A stretch of 64,000 nucleotides of DNA from Sorex araneus (GCF_027595985.1 NC_073303.1:332617179-332681178); one strand, 5' to 3'. Shown: positions 9,870 through 19,825, counted from the stretch's first letter. A program made the numbers and translations. The notes: generated from the letters alone by a model not told the origin.

Positions 9870-10065
9870 AGTCTTTCTTATTAATTTGACTCCTACAGCA
9901 ACACCGGAGCTAGGCAGGTAATTATCATCACTGTCTTCCTCATCACCGCCTTCTTGCTGAGGAGGAATCTCAGTTCTGGGCAGTGAAGTAGCTTGTCCAA
10001 GATAAAACCACTAGGGAATGATGGAGCCAGGCCTAGAATCCAGCCTCCATCCCAGCTCTCTGCGG
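9870..10065 (+). repeat. MIR SINE relic
   Basis: GAGCTAGGCAGGTAATTATC, GCTGAGGAGGAATCTCAG, GCAGTGAAGTAGCTTGTCC and GAGCCAGGCCTAGAATCCAG follow MIR in order. Confidence 0.75.
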
Positions 10066-10436
10066 CCTGTTGGCATTTTACCACACAGCATGCCCTGCGG
10101 TGTCCCTGACACGGTGATAGACATTTCCTCTTAAAAATATTTGCACACTTGAAATTAATTATACCTAAGATATTCACTTGATATGTTTTCTCACTTTTTG
10201 TACTTTTTTCCAAACATATTATTTGAGAACCTCAATGGAGGGCCATTTTTCTTGGCACTTTGTCACCCTTTTGGGGTCAGTAGTAGAAGGACAAAAAGCC
10301 CTTATAGTAAATTTTAAAGGTGCTTGGTTACACTAATATATAGTAAAATTTGGCCAGATTATTTTTGGTCTTATAAAAATTCTGCAAGTTGAGTTTACTG
10401 CTTAAAAAGTTTGAGGGCTATTTTTTATATTTGTTT
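10066..10436. other. Unassigned DNA
   Basis: No recognisable repeat or gene. Moderately AT-rich. Confidence 0.55.
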
Positions 10437-10607
10437 ATTTGGTTTTTGGGCCTCACCCAGCTGTGCTTGGGGCTTACTTCTGGCTCTGTGCTCAGGGATC
10501 ACCACTCCTGGCAGTATCGGAGGACCATATGGGATGCCAGAGATCAAATCAGGCTCACTTACCTGCAAGGCAAATGACCTACTTGGCTGTACTATTGCCC
10601 TAGCCCA
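10437..10607 (-). repeat. Sor-A SINE
   Basis: TTTTTGGGCCTCACCCAGCT through GACCATATGGGATGCCAGAG to head complement TGTACTATTGCCCTAGCCC. Confidence 0.85.
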
Positions 10608-10614
10608 AGTTCTT

Positions 10615-10755
10615 TCTTTTTTTAAAATTTTTTTATTAGTGGATCACTGTGGGGTACAGTTACATACTTACAAACTTTTGTGCTTGCGTTTTAGTCATAC
10701 AGTGATCACGTACCCATCCCTCTACCAGTGCCCATTCTCCACCACCAATGAGTTG
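10615..10755 (-). mobile_element. Truncated L1 3' end
   Basis: Reverse copy of the young L1 terminus: TTTTTTTATTAGTGGATCAC, TACAGTTACATACTTACAAA, CATCCCTCTACCAGTGCCC and ACCACCAATG. It sits between two reverse SINEs and covers only the last 130 or so bases of the element. Confidence 0.75.
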
Positions 10756-10764
10756 TTTCTTTTT

Positions 10765-10957
10765 TTAAAGGTTTATCTCTTTTGGTGAGGAGTTGTGGGT
10801 TAAACCCAATGGTGTTTAGGATATACTCCTGATTCTCTGCTCAGGGCTCACAGTTGGCAGTGTTCAGGGGACCATACATAGCACTAGGGATTGAATGGGG
10901 GTTGACTGTATGCAAGGCAAGTGTCATGCTTAACCCCTATACTATCTCTCCAGCGCT
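10765..10957 (-). repeat. Sor-A SINE
   Basis: Body CAGTGTTCAGGGGACCATAC and a good head complement CCCCTATACTATCTCTCCAG. Confidence 0.75.
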
Positions 10958-11575
10958 ATTTTTTCCAGCATGAGTTTTAGAAAAATCTAGATAGATTGAA
11001 AAGAGGGAATATGCTGGCAACACCGTGTTTTGTGCCTTAGTGAATCTGAATACAAGCCACATGAAAGCAATTTAATTTTCTTCTGAATCTTGTATGGGAG
11101 GGTAAGTCAATATAATTTGCTCTCTGAGACTTTGATTCCATCCCACAATACACCCTCATCAACACAGAAAAGGGATCTGAACTATATTACTGTGGAGGAG
11201 AGGCATTAGTAATCAAAGCACATGGACGAGTGTTAAATGGAAAGAGTGCATTCCTCACAGAATATCTGGTACAGAGGACATGCATCAAAAGCATAAAGGC
11301 AATTTTATACTGTATATCGGGGGACTCAGTTTGGGATTTTATTATTTAGGAAAAACGGGAAACATTGAATGCATGGAGGAAAAAAGAGACTAAAAGGCAT
11401 TTGGAAAGAGGCTGAGAGAGGAATTTTAAGAAAGATAAAAAAAAACTGAGAAGAATAAAAAATAAATGGACTCATCATAATTAAAAGTCTTTTCCCCAAA
11501 CCATTTCTAACGTGAGCTATTTCATCTATGAACGCTGTTTTTTCTTTTGCAGAGTAAAGAGGGATGGGAGAAGAG
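10958..11575. other. Unassigned DNA
   Basis: AT-rich sequence lacking recognised elements or plausible exons. Confidence 0.55.
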
Positions 11576-11577
11576 GC

Positions 11578-11702
11578 GTTTTTGGCCCAGCATTATGGGA
11601 GCTACATGCAGCTCAGTACTTATCAGTGGCACCCAGGGTCCAACCAGGGCTTGCTTTATGGAGGGCAGATGACTAAACTCCTATGCGATCTCTCTGGCCC
11701 GG
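11578..11702 (-). repeat. Sor-A SINE, diverged partial
   Basis: Weak body with a recognisable head complement, CCTATGCGATCTCTCTGGCC. Confidence 0.55.
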
Positions 11703-11759
11703 GTATATGGACTTTGAGACAATAAAATGACTGCTTGCTTCATATTAACATGCTTATTA

Positions 11760-11928
11760 GGGGCTGGAGCAATATCACAGCGGGTAGGGCATTTGCCTTG
11801 CACACGGCTGACCCAGGTTCAATTCCCAGCATCCCATATGGTCCCCTGAGCACTGCCAGGAGTTATTCCTGAGTGCAAAGCTGGGAGTAACCCCTGTGCA
11901 TCGCCAGGTGTGACCCAAAAAGAAAAAA
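11760..11928 (+). repeat. Sor-A SINE with TSD
   Basis: Well-preserved copy (GGGGCTGGAGCAATATCACA head, CATATGGTCCCCTGAGCACT core). Direct repeats ATGCTTATTA at 11750-11759 and 11929-11938 bound it. Confidence 0.92.
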
Positions 11929-11941
11929 ATGCTTATTAATT

Positions 11942-12062
11942 TTGTTTTTGTCTTACACTACACCCAGTGGCGCTGGGGGAGTCTATAGGATGCTGGAGAT
12001 CAAATAAGGGCCAGCCATGCGCAAAGAAAGCATCTCACCTCCTATACTATCTCTCCAGCCCG
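11942..12062 (-). repeat. Sor-A SINE, shortened
   Basis: Body CTACACCCAGTGGCGCTGGG joins directly to a late segment, so the middle is deleted. The head complement CTATACTATCTCTCCAGCCC is intact. Confidence 0.75.
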
Positions 12063-12369
12063 TATACTAAAACATTTAAACATGGTTTTAGAAACTTCAT
12101 TGTCAAATACAATTTAATACTAGTCGCCGATTAGACTTAGGAACTATAACCTGTGATAGAGGTAAAATATTGCATCTCAACCTCTTAAGAAATAGTTTGA
12201 TTTTTTACACTTGACTCAAGTAAAAAAAAAAACTTCTAATTTTACCAGAGATATATACGAAATATGAAATAAAAACCAAAGGACTACATTAAAATATTCT
12301 TCCAAATCTATAACTTGCCATTTCAGCACACTGGACTTAGAATCCACTTTTACTTAGAAAATTCATCAC
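12063..12369. other. Unassigned DNA
   Basis: AT-rich, no recognisable element. Confidence 0.5.
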
Positions 12370-12383
12370 GATTTTGACTACTG

Positions 12384-12560
12384 GGGGCTGGAGTGATAGT
12401 ACAGTGGGTAGGGCGTTTGCCTTGCATGCAGCCGACCCAGGTTCGATTCCCAGCATCCCATATGGTCCCCTGAGCACCGCCAGGAGTAATTCCTGAGTGC
12501 ATGAGCCAGGAGTAACCCCTGTGCATCGCAGGATGTGACCAAAAAAGCAAAAAAAAAAAA
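12384..12560 (+). repeat. Young Sor-A SINE with 14-bp TSD
   Basis: Box A TAGTACAGTGG and box B GGTTCGATTCC are intact. GATTTTGACTACTG flanks it perfectly at 12370-12383 and 12561-12574. The A-tail is nearly pure. Confidence 0.95.
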
Positions 12561-12587
12561 GATTTTGACTACTGTTCTACTCACCTA

Positions 12588-12906
12588 TCTTTTCCTCCCT
12601 CCCTCATTCCCTCCCTCCCTCCTCACTCCCTCCCTCCCTTTTTTCCTTCCTTCCTTCCTTCCTCCCTCCCTCATTCCCTCCCTCCCTTTTTTCCTTCCTT
12701 CCTTCCTTCCTTCCGTCCTCCTCCCTCCCTTTTTTCCTCCCTCCCTCCCTCCCTCCCTCCCTTCCTTCCTTCCTTCCTTCCTTCCTTCCTTCCTTCCTTC
12801 CTTCCTTCCTTCCTTCCTTCCTTCCTTCCTTTCTTCTTTCCTTCCTACCTTTCTTGGTTTCTTTCTTCGTTTTTTCCTACCTTCCTTCCTTCCTTTCTTC
12901 CTTCCC
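12588..12906 (+). repeat. Homopyrimidine (CCTT/CCCT)n tract
   Basis: About 320 bases of CCTT and CCCTCCCT units, almost all C or T, with a nearly pure (CCTT)n core at about 12765-12835. It explains the Pro/Ser/Phe and Lys/Arg/Glu open frames here. Confidence 0.9.
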
Positions 12907-13046
12907 ACACTGTTTTGTACTCAGGCCTCTGTGCTCAAGGATCACTCCTAGCAGGGGTCAGGGAAACATATGTGGTGTTGGGGATCAAACCTGGTCATCT
13001 GCATGCAAGGCAAACACCTTACCTGCTGTACTCTCTCTCCTGTCCT
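12905..13046 (-). repeat. Sor-A SINE
   Basis: GGGGATCAAACCTGGTCATC and TACTCTCTCTCCTGTCC are box B and head complements. The pyrimidine tract sits at its tail end and may have grown from the A-tail. Confidence 0.8.
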
Positions 13047-13057
13047 CCAAAATGTGT

Positions 13058-13230
13058 TTTATGGTTTGGTTTTTGAGCCACACTTGACTGCTCAGGGTTT
13101 ATTCCTAGCTCTGCACTCAGGGATTACTCTTGGCTGGGCTTGGGGGACCATCCGTGGTGCCAGGAATCAAATCTGGCTTGACTGCCTGCAAGGCAAGCGC
13201 CCTACCCACTGTACTATCTCTTTTGCCTTC
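13058..13230 (-). repeat. Sor-A SINE
   Basis: TTTTTGAGCCACACTTGACTG to CCCACTGTACTATCTCTTTT. Part of it and its left flank recur at 13931-14046. Confidence 0.85.
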
Positions 13231-13744
13231 CAAACTGTGTTTTTGTTTTAAATGACAGTAGATGCTGCAGCCATAGTTTAAATTTATAGAATATATCAAC
13301 AATTTAATTTATCTGAGTCATAAAAATATTTTATAAAAATATATGATTGCTAAAGAAATATGCTCATGTTGATTAAAACTCACACGTAGTTAAAGCAATT
13401 TAGCAATTGAACATTATCACCCAACTCGAAACAATCTGTCTTTGTTGTAGGACCTGATCTAATCTCCAGCAGCAAACAGGATTCATTGGTTCATTATACT
13501 AAGATAACAGCTGTTAGATTGTGCATGCTTGGTGACTATCAAGCATGGGTATTAAGGGACCCAGAGGCCAGTGGAACAATTTTTAATAAACTCAATCAGT
13601 CCTTATTACAGAGTGATAATAAATACTTTTATAGAAATAGTTTTGACCTCATCACAGAGTTTATATTACTCAAATCTGAATGGTCACATTTGAATTATCA
13701 AATCTATTTTATGTATAATATATCAATAAAATATTAGTTTTGAA
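13231..13744. other. Unassigned DNA
   Basis: AT-rich. The short open frame at 13486-13737 shows no recognised domain. Confidence 0.5.
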
Positions 13745-13905
13745 AGCATCACAAGTGACTTATGATAAGTAATTATATTCCAGTTTACAGACAAGAAAAA
13801 CTGGATAGAGATACTTAGTGATTTTTCTAGGTCACATTAATAGAAAGTGGCAAGTTCAAGTTGGTACCAAAGTGTTCTGGGTTTAAATTCAGGACTCTTC
13901 CCACT
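13745..13905 (+). repeat. MIR SINE relic
   Basis: CCAGTTTACAGACAAGAAAA, GTGATTTTTCTAGGTCACAT and GGTTTAAATTCAGGACTC align to MIR in order. Confidence 0.7.
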
Positions 13906-13980
13906 GTACCATGATGCCTATGTTGGAAAACTCTCCTGTTCTCCAAAATATGTTAAAAACAAATTTTAACACATTTAACA

Positions 13981-14046
13981 CAGAAATCAAATCTGGCTTG
14001 ACTGCATTCAAGACAAGCGCCCTGCCCACTGACCTATCTCTTTGGC
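13981..14046 (-). repeat. Sor-A SINE fragment
   Basis: Contains AATCAAATCTGGCTTGACTG, identical to the copy at 13058-13230, and the same left flank, pointing to a local duplication with an internal deletion. Confidence 0.7.
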
Positions 14047-14097
14047 ATAAATTAGGAATCTAAAGTCATTCTAGTTCTCATGATTATAAAGAAGATG

Positions 14098-14200
14098 TGG
14101 GGCCTGGGATGAAGCTCATCGGTAAAATGGATAATTTGTATATATGTGACCCTTGATTTGATTTCCCTACACCAAAATAGCTAGCTATGAGACGTGGATC
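14098..14200 (+). repeat. Diverged SINE head
   Basis: GGGGCCTGGGATGAAGCTCA followed by a weak GATTTGATTTCC box B-like block. Old. Confidence 0.4.
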
Positions 14201-14511
14201 CTCTGATTCCCCTATCTACTTTCTTATTTATGTGGGGTCCAGTGTCCATCTAACTCAGTGAGGTTATTGCCAGAGAATATGTACAGTTCCCAAATTTGGT
14301 TTCTCAGACGTTTCTTCATTATCTCAAACTGATCCAGGCTTTATTCCCTCCGTGTTGGCAATGGCACCACTTCCAGACACTCAGCAGTAAGAAATGGAGA
14401 CTTAAAAGGAAAGAATTGACCTTTTAAAAAAGGTTATTCTTCTTGACTTTTTACATTTACTAAATTCATGGCAGCTTTCATAGGACATATATACTTATTT
14501 ACCAACTATTC
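14201..14511. other. Unassigned DNA
   Basis: No recognised feature. Confidence 0.5.
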
Positions 14512-14670
14512 ACTATGACCAGTGTTTAGTGTTTTGTGCATGTCATCTGATGTCATTTTGTCCCCACAATAATTCAGTGAAACACTGTCGGACTGTCGCT
14601 TAGATTATGATTTAAGTTAAAGATGAGGAAACTACAACTTGATGCAATTTAAATAATCTGCTTAAGATCT
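14512..14670 (+). repeat. MIR SINE relic
   Basis: AGTGTTTTGTGCATGTCATC, CCCCACAATAATTC, AAGATGAGGAAACTAC and TCTGCTTAAGATC follow MIR. A Sor-A SINE follows at its 3' part. Confidence 0.65.
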
Positions 14671-14671
14671 T

Positions 14672-14835
14672 GAGGTTTGGAGACATAGTACAGGAGTTAA
14701 CATGCTTACCTTGCATGTGGCCATCCTTGGCACCATATATGGTCCTCTGAGCACCACAGGAGTGACCCTGAATACAGAGCCAGAAGTAAATTCTGAGAAC
14801 TGCTGAGTGTGACTTAATACCTCTCCCTACAAAAT
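14672..14835 (+). repeat. Sor-A SINE
   Basis: GGTTTGGAGACATAGTACAG head, TATATGGTCCTCTGAGCACC core, CTGAGTGTGACTTAATACC end. Confidence 0.8.
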
Positions 14836-15045
14836 AAATATCATGAGGCATGAGCTGGATGCAGAATTCAATCCCAGAAAGTAAGACTGCAGAACACAAG
14901 TTATTTACTCCCTTTCCTTGGAGCATGAAATGATTCAATCTATCTCAAAAAAAACCTCTAACCTCCACACTTTCAATCATGTCAAAGGTCTCTTCAAAGA
15001 TCTGACTCCATTGGCAAAGAAACAAAAGCAAAATAAACTAATGGT

Positions 15046-15236
15046 GGGCCGGAGTGATAACAAGTGGGTAGGGTATTTGCCTTGCACATAGCTGACATGG
15101 ATTTGATCCCTGACATCCCATATAGTTCACCCGTGCACCGCCAGGAGTAATTCCTGAGTGCAGAGCAGGAGTAACCACTGGCATTGCCATATGTGACCCA
15201 AAAAGTAAAATAAATAGATAAATAAATAAATAAAAT
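15046..15236 (+). repeat. Sor-A SINE
   Basis: GGGCCGGAGTGATAACAAGTG head and an (AAAT)n tail. Nested in the L1 relic. Confidence 0.85.
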
Positions 15237-15378
15237 GTGATTATATCAAATAAAGACTTTGCACTGCAAAAGAAATGATGGCTAAAATAAAAAGATTACC
15301 TACTGAATGGAGAAAATATTTGTATTCCATTTATCTGACAGAGATAATATCCAAGATCTGTAAAAGTCACACAATTCA

Positions 15379-15558
15379 GGGCTGGAGTGATAGCACAGCG
15401 GGTAGGACGTTTGCCTTGCATGCGACCGACCCGGGTTCGAATCCCAGCATCCCATATGGTCCCCTGAGCACCGCCAGGGGTGATTCCTGAGTGCAGAGCC
15501 AGGAGTAACCCCTGTGCATCGCCGGGTGTGACCCAAAAAGCAAAAAAACAAAACAAAA
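15379..15558 (+). repeat. Young Sor-A SINE with 17-bp TSD
   Basis: Intact box A TAGCACAGCGG and box B GGTTCGAATCC; full body to GTGTGACCCAAAAAGC. The direct repeats AAAAGTCACACAATTCA at 15362-15378 and 15559-15575 are identical, so the insertion is recent. This is one of the copies most likely to remain Pol III competent. Confidence 0.96.
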
Positions 15559-15612
15559 AAAAGTCACACAATTCAATAGCATCCTCCCAAAAAACCACAA
15601 CTCCATCAAAAA

Positions 15613-15756
15613 AGAGGCTAGAGGGATAGAACAGTGGTTAAGGCACTTGCCTTGCATCTGGCTGCAGTAGGTATATACCCTGAGCTTAGAGCCAGATGTG
15701 GCCTCTCAACACTACCAGGTGTGCCCCACCAAAAAAATTAAATAAATAAATAATGG
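15613..15756 (+). repeat. Sor-A SINE, internally shortened
   Basis: GAGGCTAGAGGGATAGAACAG head; the box B-core interval is missing; CAGGTGTGCCCCACC end and (AAAT)n tail. Confidence 0.75.
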
Positions 15757-15966
15757 GGAGAGAAACTGAATAGATACTTTCTCAAAGAAGAAAAAGTGCT
15801 CATCATCATTCATCAGGGAATTTTAAATCAAAGCAACAATGAGATATCATCTCATACTTGTCAGAATGGAAAATATAGAGATTACAATCAGTGCCAGTTG
15901 GGAGGTAGTGATAAAAAGGGAACTTCTTTCGCTGTTGGTAGGATTAAGAGGCTAACATGTATCTCT

Positions 15967-15970
15967 CTCT

Positions 15971-16002
<32 letters not shown>

Positions 16003-16159
16003 GGGTCACACCCGGTGATGCACAAAGATTTCTCCTGGCTCATGCACTCAGGAATTACTCCTGGCGGTGCTTAGGGACCATATGGAATGCTGGGAGTTGA
16101 ACTCGGGTCGGCCGCGTGCAAGGCAAATGCCCTACCCTCTGTGCTATTGCTCCAGCCCC
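15967..16159 (-). repeat. Young Sor-A SINE with TSD
   Basis: A T-run of about 23 bases, GGGTCACACCCGGTGATGCA and head complement GCTATTGCTCCAGCCCC. ACATGTATCTC recurs on both sides (15957 region and 16160-16170). Confidence 0.92.
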
Positions 16160-16215
16160 ACATGTATCTCTTTAGCTTTGCAGTAGTCATGCAAAGTTTC
16201 CTTAGTAGGAAATAT

Positions 16216-16483
16216 ACAAACTTTATAAAAAAAAACTATAAAAAATTTCTATATTTAGGTGAATTCTGACTCTTCTTTGTAGAGTCAGGCAATTTTATAG
16301 AGCTGTCACAAATAGCTACAGCCAAATTCAACATCATTTTATCCCTGATCTGGTGATAAACGTTTTCAAAGCTTTGACCTTGAATTATTTGGGATTTCTG
16401 ATCCCAAAATGGTTCTCAACCTTCCCTCATTGGGTCCAACCTAATGTTTGATTAGTTGTGCTCAAAAAAAAGGATGATGCTTT
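16216..16483. other. Unassigned DNA
   Basis: No recognised feature. Confidence 0.5.
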
Positions 16484-16655
16484 GGAGCAGGAGAGATAGT
16501 AAAAGGCTTGAGGTGCTTTCTGTGACAAGGCCGATCCCGGTTAGATTCCTGATACCACGTATTGTCCTCTGAGTACTTACAGGAGTGATCCCTAGCGCAG
16601 TCAGGAGTAATCCCCAAGCAATGCCAGGCCAGGTGTGGCCCAAACAACAAAGAGA
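16484..16655 (+). repeat. Sor-A SINE
   Basis: GGAGCAGGAGAGATAGTAAA head, TGTCCTCTGAGTACTTACAG body, CAGGTGTGGCCCAAACAAC end. Confidence 0.8.
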
Positions 16656-16780
16656 AAAACCCAAACTGGTATTTTGTATATCTCTGTACCAGTTGTGCAG
16701 GATCAGTGTTATTTATTCTCTTTCTGTCTGGTATCCCTGGGCTATTTAAAAATATTATTTTTGCAATATTATTTTAAGTT

Positions 16781-16806
16781 CTTATATATATATATATATA
16801 TATATC
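16781..16806. repeat. (TA)n microsatellite
   Basis: Short alternating TA run. Confidence 0.85.
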
Positions 16807-16984
16807 CAGAATCATGGCAAAAAGTTATTCAAAAAAGTGGTTGATCCCTTTCTAAGATTGATATGATGTGAAAGCACCAGGAATGTTTGACTTAACAAAT
16901 TCTGGGAAAACACTAATCAAGACACTAATCAGAAATTAAGGAATCAAAATACCATCTGATGAGGTCAAAGGTTGTGCTTATGTT

Positions 16985-17085
16985 TTTATTTGTTTGTTTC
17001 TTAAGCCACACTTGGCTGTGTTCAGAGCTTCTGTCTGCTCTGTTTTCAGGGGATCACTCCTAGCCTGGCTCAGGAACATCATTCT
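16985..17085 (-). repeat. Sor-A SINE, 5'-truncated
   Basis: Tail complement TTTGTTTGTTTCTTAAGCCA and GATCACTCCTAGCCTGGC remain; the head is absent. Confidence 0.65.
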
Positions 17086-17305
17086 GTCTCTGACTCCAGA
17101 GGCTGTGTTTTTGAAGTAAGCCTTCCTGAACAGAGAGCAATGAGGTAGCATTTGGAAGGTTGAAGCTAATTACTGAGTATTTTCAGGACAAGATTTGCCC
17201 AAAAAATTTACATGACTTGGACCTTACTCATGACAAAATGCACCCTGTGGTAATGTCAGTTTGTGATTACAGCTCACACTGTTGTCAAGACTGATGGCAA
17301 TTTGC

Positions 17306-17565
17306 TTTGTCTATTGGAGCGATAGCACAACAGGTAGGGTGTTTGTTTGCCTTGCACATGGCCAACGCAGGTTCAATTCCTCCTTCCCTTTTGGAGAGCC
17401 CGGCAAGCTACCGAGAGTTATCCTGCCCGCCCGGATGGCAGAGCCTGGCAAGTGGTGTATTCAATATGTCAAAAACAGTAACAACAAGTCTCACAATGGA
17501 GACATTACTGGTGCCCGCTTGAGCAAATCGATGGGAGGACAGTGCTACAGTGCTATTCTGTGTTG
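17306..17565 (+). repeat. Sor-B SINE, full length
   Basis: tRNA-like head GGAGCGATAGCACAACAGG and GGTTCAATTCC, then the family-specific body: AGAGCCCGGCAAGCTACCG, GATGGCAGAGCCTGGCAAG, GTCTCACAATGGAGACATTA and GAGCAAATCGATGG. It ends ACAGTGCTACAGTGCT with no A-tail. Confidence 0.88.
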
Positions 17566-17581
17566 TTTAAAATGACAATGA

Positions 17582-17826
17582 AGAGTGACTAGGGAGATAG
17601 TACAGGGCTAAGGGCATAGGCTTGGTCTTCAATCCTCAGCACTGTATGACCCTTGATTATCATCCCAAGCACAGCTGGGATGGTCCTGGTGGTCTATGGC
17701 ACTGCAAGGCCTGAGCAGCACCGCATCCACAGACCCTCGCATTGAACCTCAGGCCTAATATGCTAAGAATTACTAAGAGTGGCCCCCTGGTTCTCTGAGC
17801 ACTGCTCAGGAGGTATACAAGAATCA
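17582..17826 (+). repeat. Sor-E SINE-like element
   Basis: AGTGACTAGGGAGATAGTAC head, CATTGAACCTCAGGCC, and GGTTCTCTGAGCACTGCTCA landmarks. Longer than Sor-A and diverged; lacks a clear A-tail. Confidence 0.55.
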
Positions 17827-18291
17827 TACAAGAATCAGATTCTCACGCTCAATAATAGCAACAAATCTACCAAATACAGACGATGAAAATAATGACCCAA
17901 GAGTTCAAATGACTTGGGGGGAGGGGTCAATAAATTGATTGCAGGCAGCATTAAAAAATACATAGAAGAAGTTTGGCAGTCTATTTACCTGCTCAGTAGA
18001 TATCTCCATTAGAAAAGTAAAATTTCTGAAGAATCCCCAGTGTGAATTGTAAAAGCTCATGGAGGTAATATTAACCAGTGAAGGTAGTTTTGGAAAAGGC
18101 ACTAGGGGTAAGAAAGGCATTAAAGTTGAATGATATTACAAATATGAGCCACCAGTCCAAGAATGTCTTAAATTTAAAATTTTAATGGTAAAAAATAAAA
18201 AAATTTATTTGGAAAACAAAAAAAACAACTGAAAACTCCCCCTCAGTTATATTATTATCAGGATTTTTTCTGGCTTCACATATATTTGTTC
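17827..18291. other. Unassigned DNA
   Basis: AT-rich with no recognised element. Confidence 0.5.
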
Positions 18292-18858
18292 CCTTTTTAT
18301 TTTAATTTTTTAAAATCTAAACACTATAGCTTACAAAGTTGTTCATACTGTAATTGTTTTGGTCATACAACGTTGCAACACCAACCTCACCACGAATGTG
18401 ACAATCCTTCCACCATCGTTCCCCATTTCTCACCCCCTACCCCAAGCCTGCCCCCTTAGCAGGCACAACATAATCTATTTTATATTGTTTGCTACAACAA
18501 AATGGTAAATGGAATTATTAAAAAATAGTCCACTCAAAGAACATTTGGGATAATCACTGTAACTCACAGTGGTGATATTAAAGTCATTGTCTGAGGATTT
18601 ACTGAGCTGTTTGTTGCTCGTTGAGCCTCCTGTGTTATTGTTTTAATTACTGAGCCTAGTAAGCTTCTGCACCATTTTCCCCTCTTGTCTACTGTGCTCC
18701 TACTAGGTGTCAGTACTATGGCATTTGGAGGCATATGCAGCCCTGTGCTCCAAGAACTATATAATGGGGATGATTCAGCCCAAAGTTTTCAGCCTGAAGG
18801 CCAGTGTGCCGGGGAGTTTCAGCCATTTGGTGTCTTTTCTAAGATTAGTCCTCCTTTT
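18292..18858 (-). mobile_element. L1-C older L1-like 3' UTR
   Basis: Reverse copy. The terminus complement (TTACAAAGTTGTTCATACTG), CAATCCTTCCACCATCGTTC, GCCTGCCCCCTTAGCAGGCA and a long 3' UTR to TTTTCAGCCTGAAGGCCAGT match the copy at 47.7-48.5 kb block by block. Because it shares the 'GAACAACTTTGTAA' end with the young L1 class, I treat it as an older L1 lineage. Confidence 0.65.
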
Positions 18859-18861
18859 TTG

Positions 18862-19020
18862 ACTTTTGGTTGCTTTTGCGCTACACTTGGCTGTGCTTAG
18901 AGCTTACTTCTGGATCTGTGTTCGGGGATTACTCTAGCAAGCTCAGGGGACCGTCTGGATTGCCGGGGATCAAGCCTGGGTTGCCTTATCTCTGGTACTC
19001 TCTTTCATTCTCTATCCTCC
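18862..19020 (-). repeat. Sor-A SINE
   Basis: GCTACACTTGGCTGTGCTTAG to GGGGATCAAGCCTGGGTTG; the head complement is poorly kept. Confidence 0.75.
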
Positions 19021-19039
19021 AAGATTTCTTTTTAAGTCA

Positions 19040-19188
19040 ATAAATAATTGTTGGTTGTTTGATGGATGTATGGAACGGTGGACTGGTCGGTGGATGGGTG
19101 TGTGGTTGGATGGATCGATGGGTGCGTGCATTAATGAGTGGATGGATGAGTGGGTGGGTGGACGAGTGGGTGAATGAATTGATGAAGG
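19040..19188 (+). repeat. Degenerate (GGAT/GGTG)n repeat
   Basis: GATGGATG, GGTGGATGGGTG and GTGGGTGGGTGG units with many interruptions. Confidence 0.8.
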
Positions 19189-19221
19189 CAGTATGAGTCT
19201 CAGTTCAAAATTTCAGTGAGG

Positions 19222-19397
19222 GGATAGGCTGGAGCTATAATATAGTGGGTGAGGTGTTTGCGTTACTCAGGGCCAAACCAGGTTTGATCCCCGGCATCTC
19301 ATATGGTCCCTTGAGTAACGCCAGGAGTTATTTCTGAGTACAGAGCCAGGAGTTACTCCTGAGCATTGCCGGGTGTGGCCCCCAAACAAACAAAAAC
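19222..19397 (+). repeat. Sor-A SINE
   Basis: AGGCTGGAGCTATAATATAG head, CTCATATGGTCCCTTGAGTA core, GCCGGGTGTGGCCCCCAAAC end. Confidence 0.87.
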
Positions 19398-19477
19398 AGT
19401 AACATTTCATTCAGGGATTCGCAAAGCCCTCCAGCCAGTTTCCTAGTTCAAACTGTGTGTTGTAGTTTAGTGCCACT

Positions 19478-19496
19478 GTGCTGCCATCTAGTGCTA
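19478..19496 (-). promoter_or_regulatory. CTCF-like motif
   Basis: Complement reads GCACTAGATGGCAGCAC, a close fit to the CTCF core. Outside recognised repeats. Confidence 0.4.
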
Positions 19497-19651
19497 GCAT
19501 GAGCTACCCTAGGAAAAGCGCTAACCAAAACCAAAACCAAAAATGTTTGAATGCAAAATGAAAAAACAAATATCCCAACCTTTTCTAGTCAAGCAGTTTA
19601 TAATTACCTACCATATCTCTCTCTAATAATAACACCCATTTCATTAATTAT

Positions 19652-19825
19652 TTATTAATTTTTATTTATTTGTTTGTTTTGAGGTCACACCCAGCTATAC
19701 TAAGGGCTTACTCCTGGCTCTATACTCACAGGATCATGCTTGGCGGGCTTGGGGGGTGGAATAAGGGGTCCATTCATGCGCAAGACAAGTGCCCTCCCCA
19801 TTATACTATCATTCTAGCCCCAGCC
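19652..19825 (-). repeat. Sor-A SINE
   Basis: GAGGTCACACCCAGCTATAC body and ATACTATCATTCTAGCCCC head complement; T-rich (TTTATTTG) tail side. Confidence 0.83.

Larger units (their letters stand above)
14945..16215 (+). mobile_element. L1 ORF2/3' relic split by four SINEs
   Basis: Forward L1 pieces appear in L1 order: CTCCATTGGCAAAGAAACAA; TGTGATTATATCAAATAAAG with ACCTACTGAATGGAGAAAAT; then ATACTTTCTCAAAGAAG, CATCAGGGAATTTTAAATCA and AGATATCATCTCATACTTG. SINEs at 15046, 15379, 15613 and 15967 interrupt it. It is decayed and cannot code. Confidence 0.8.

Noticed and set aside
12535-12951. Pro/Ser/Phe-rich 138-codon frame and reverse Lys/Arg/Glu frame
   Set aside because: Both lie wholly on the (CCTT)n tract and neighbouring SINEs.
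15379-15450. Functional tRNA gene
   Set aside because: Box A and box B are present, but the unit continues into the SINE body and has a TSD, and it does not fold as a mature tRNA. The same applies to all SINE heads.
18292-18858. LTR of an endogenous retrovirus
   Set aside because: The element is homologous to the one at 47.7 kb but has no paired LTR, no TG...CA ends and no gag/pol remnants; it shares its end with L1 copies.
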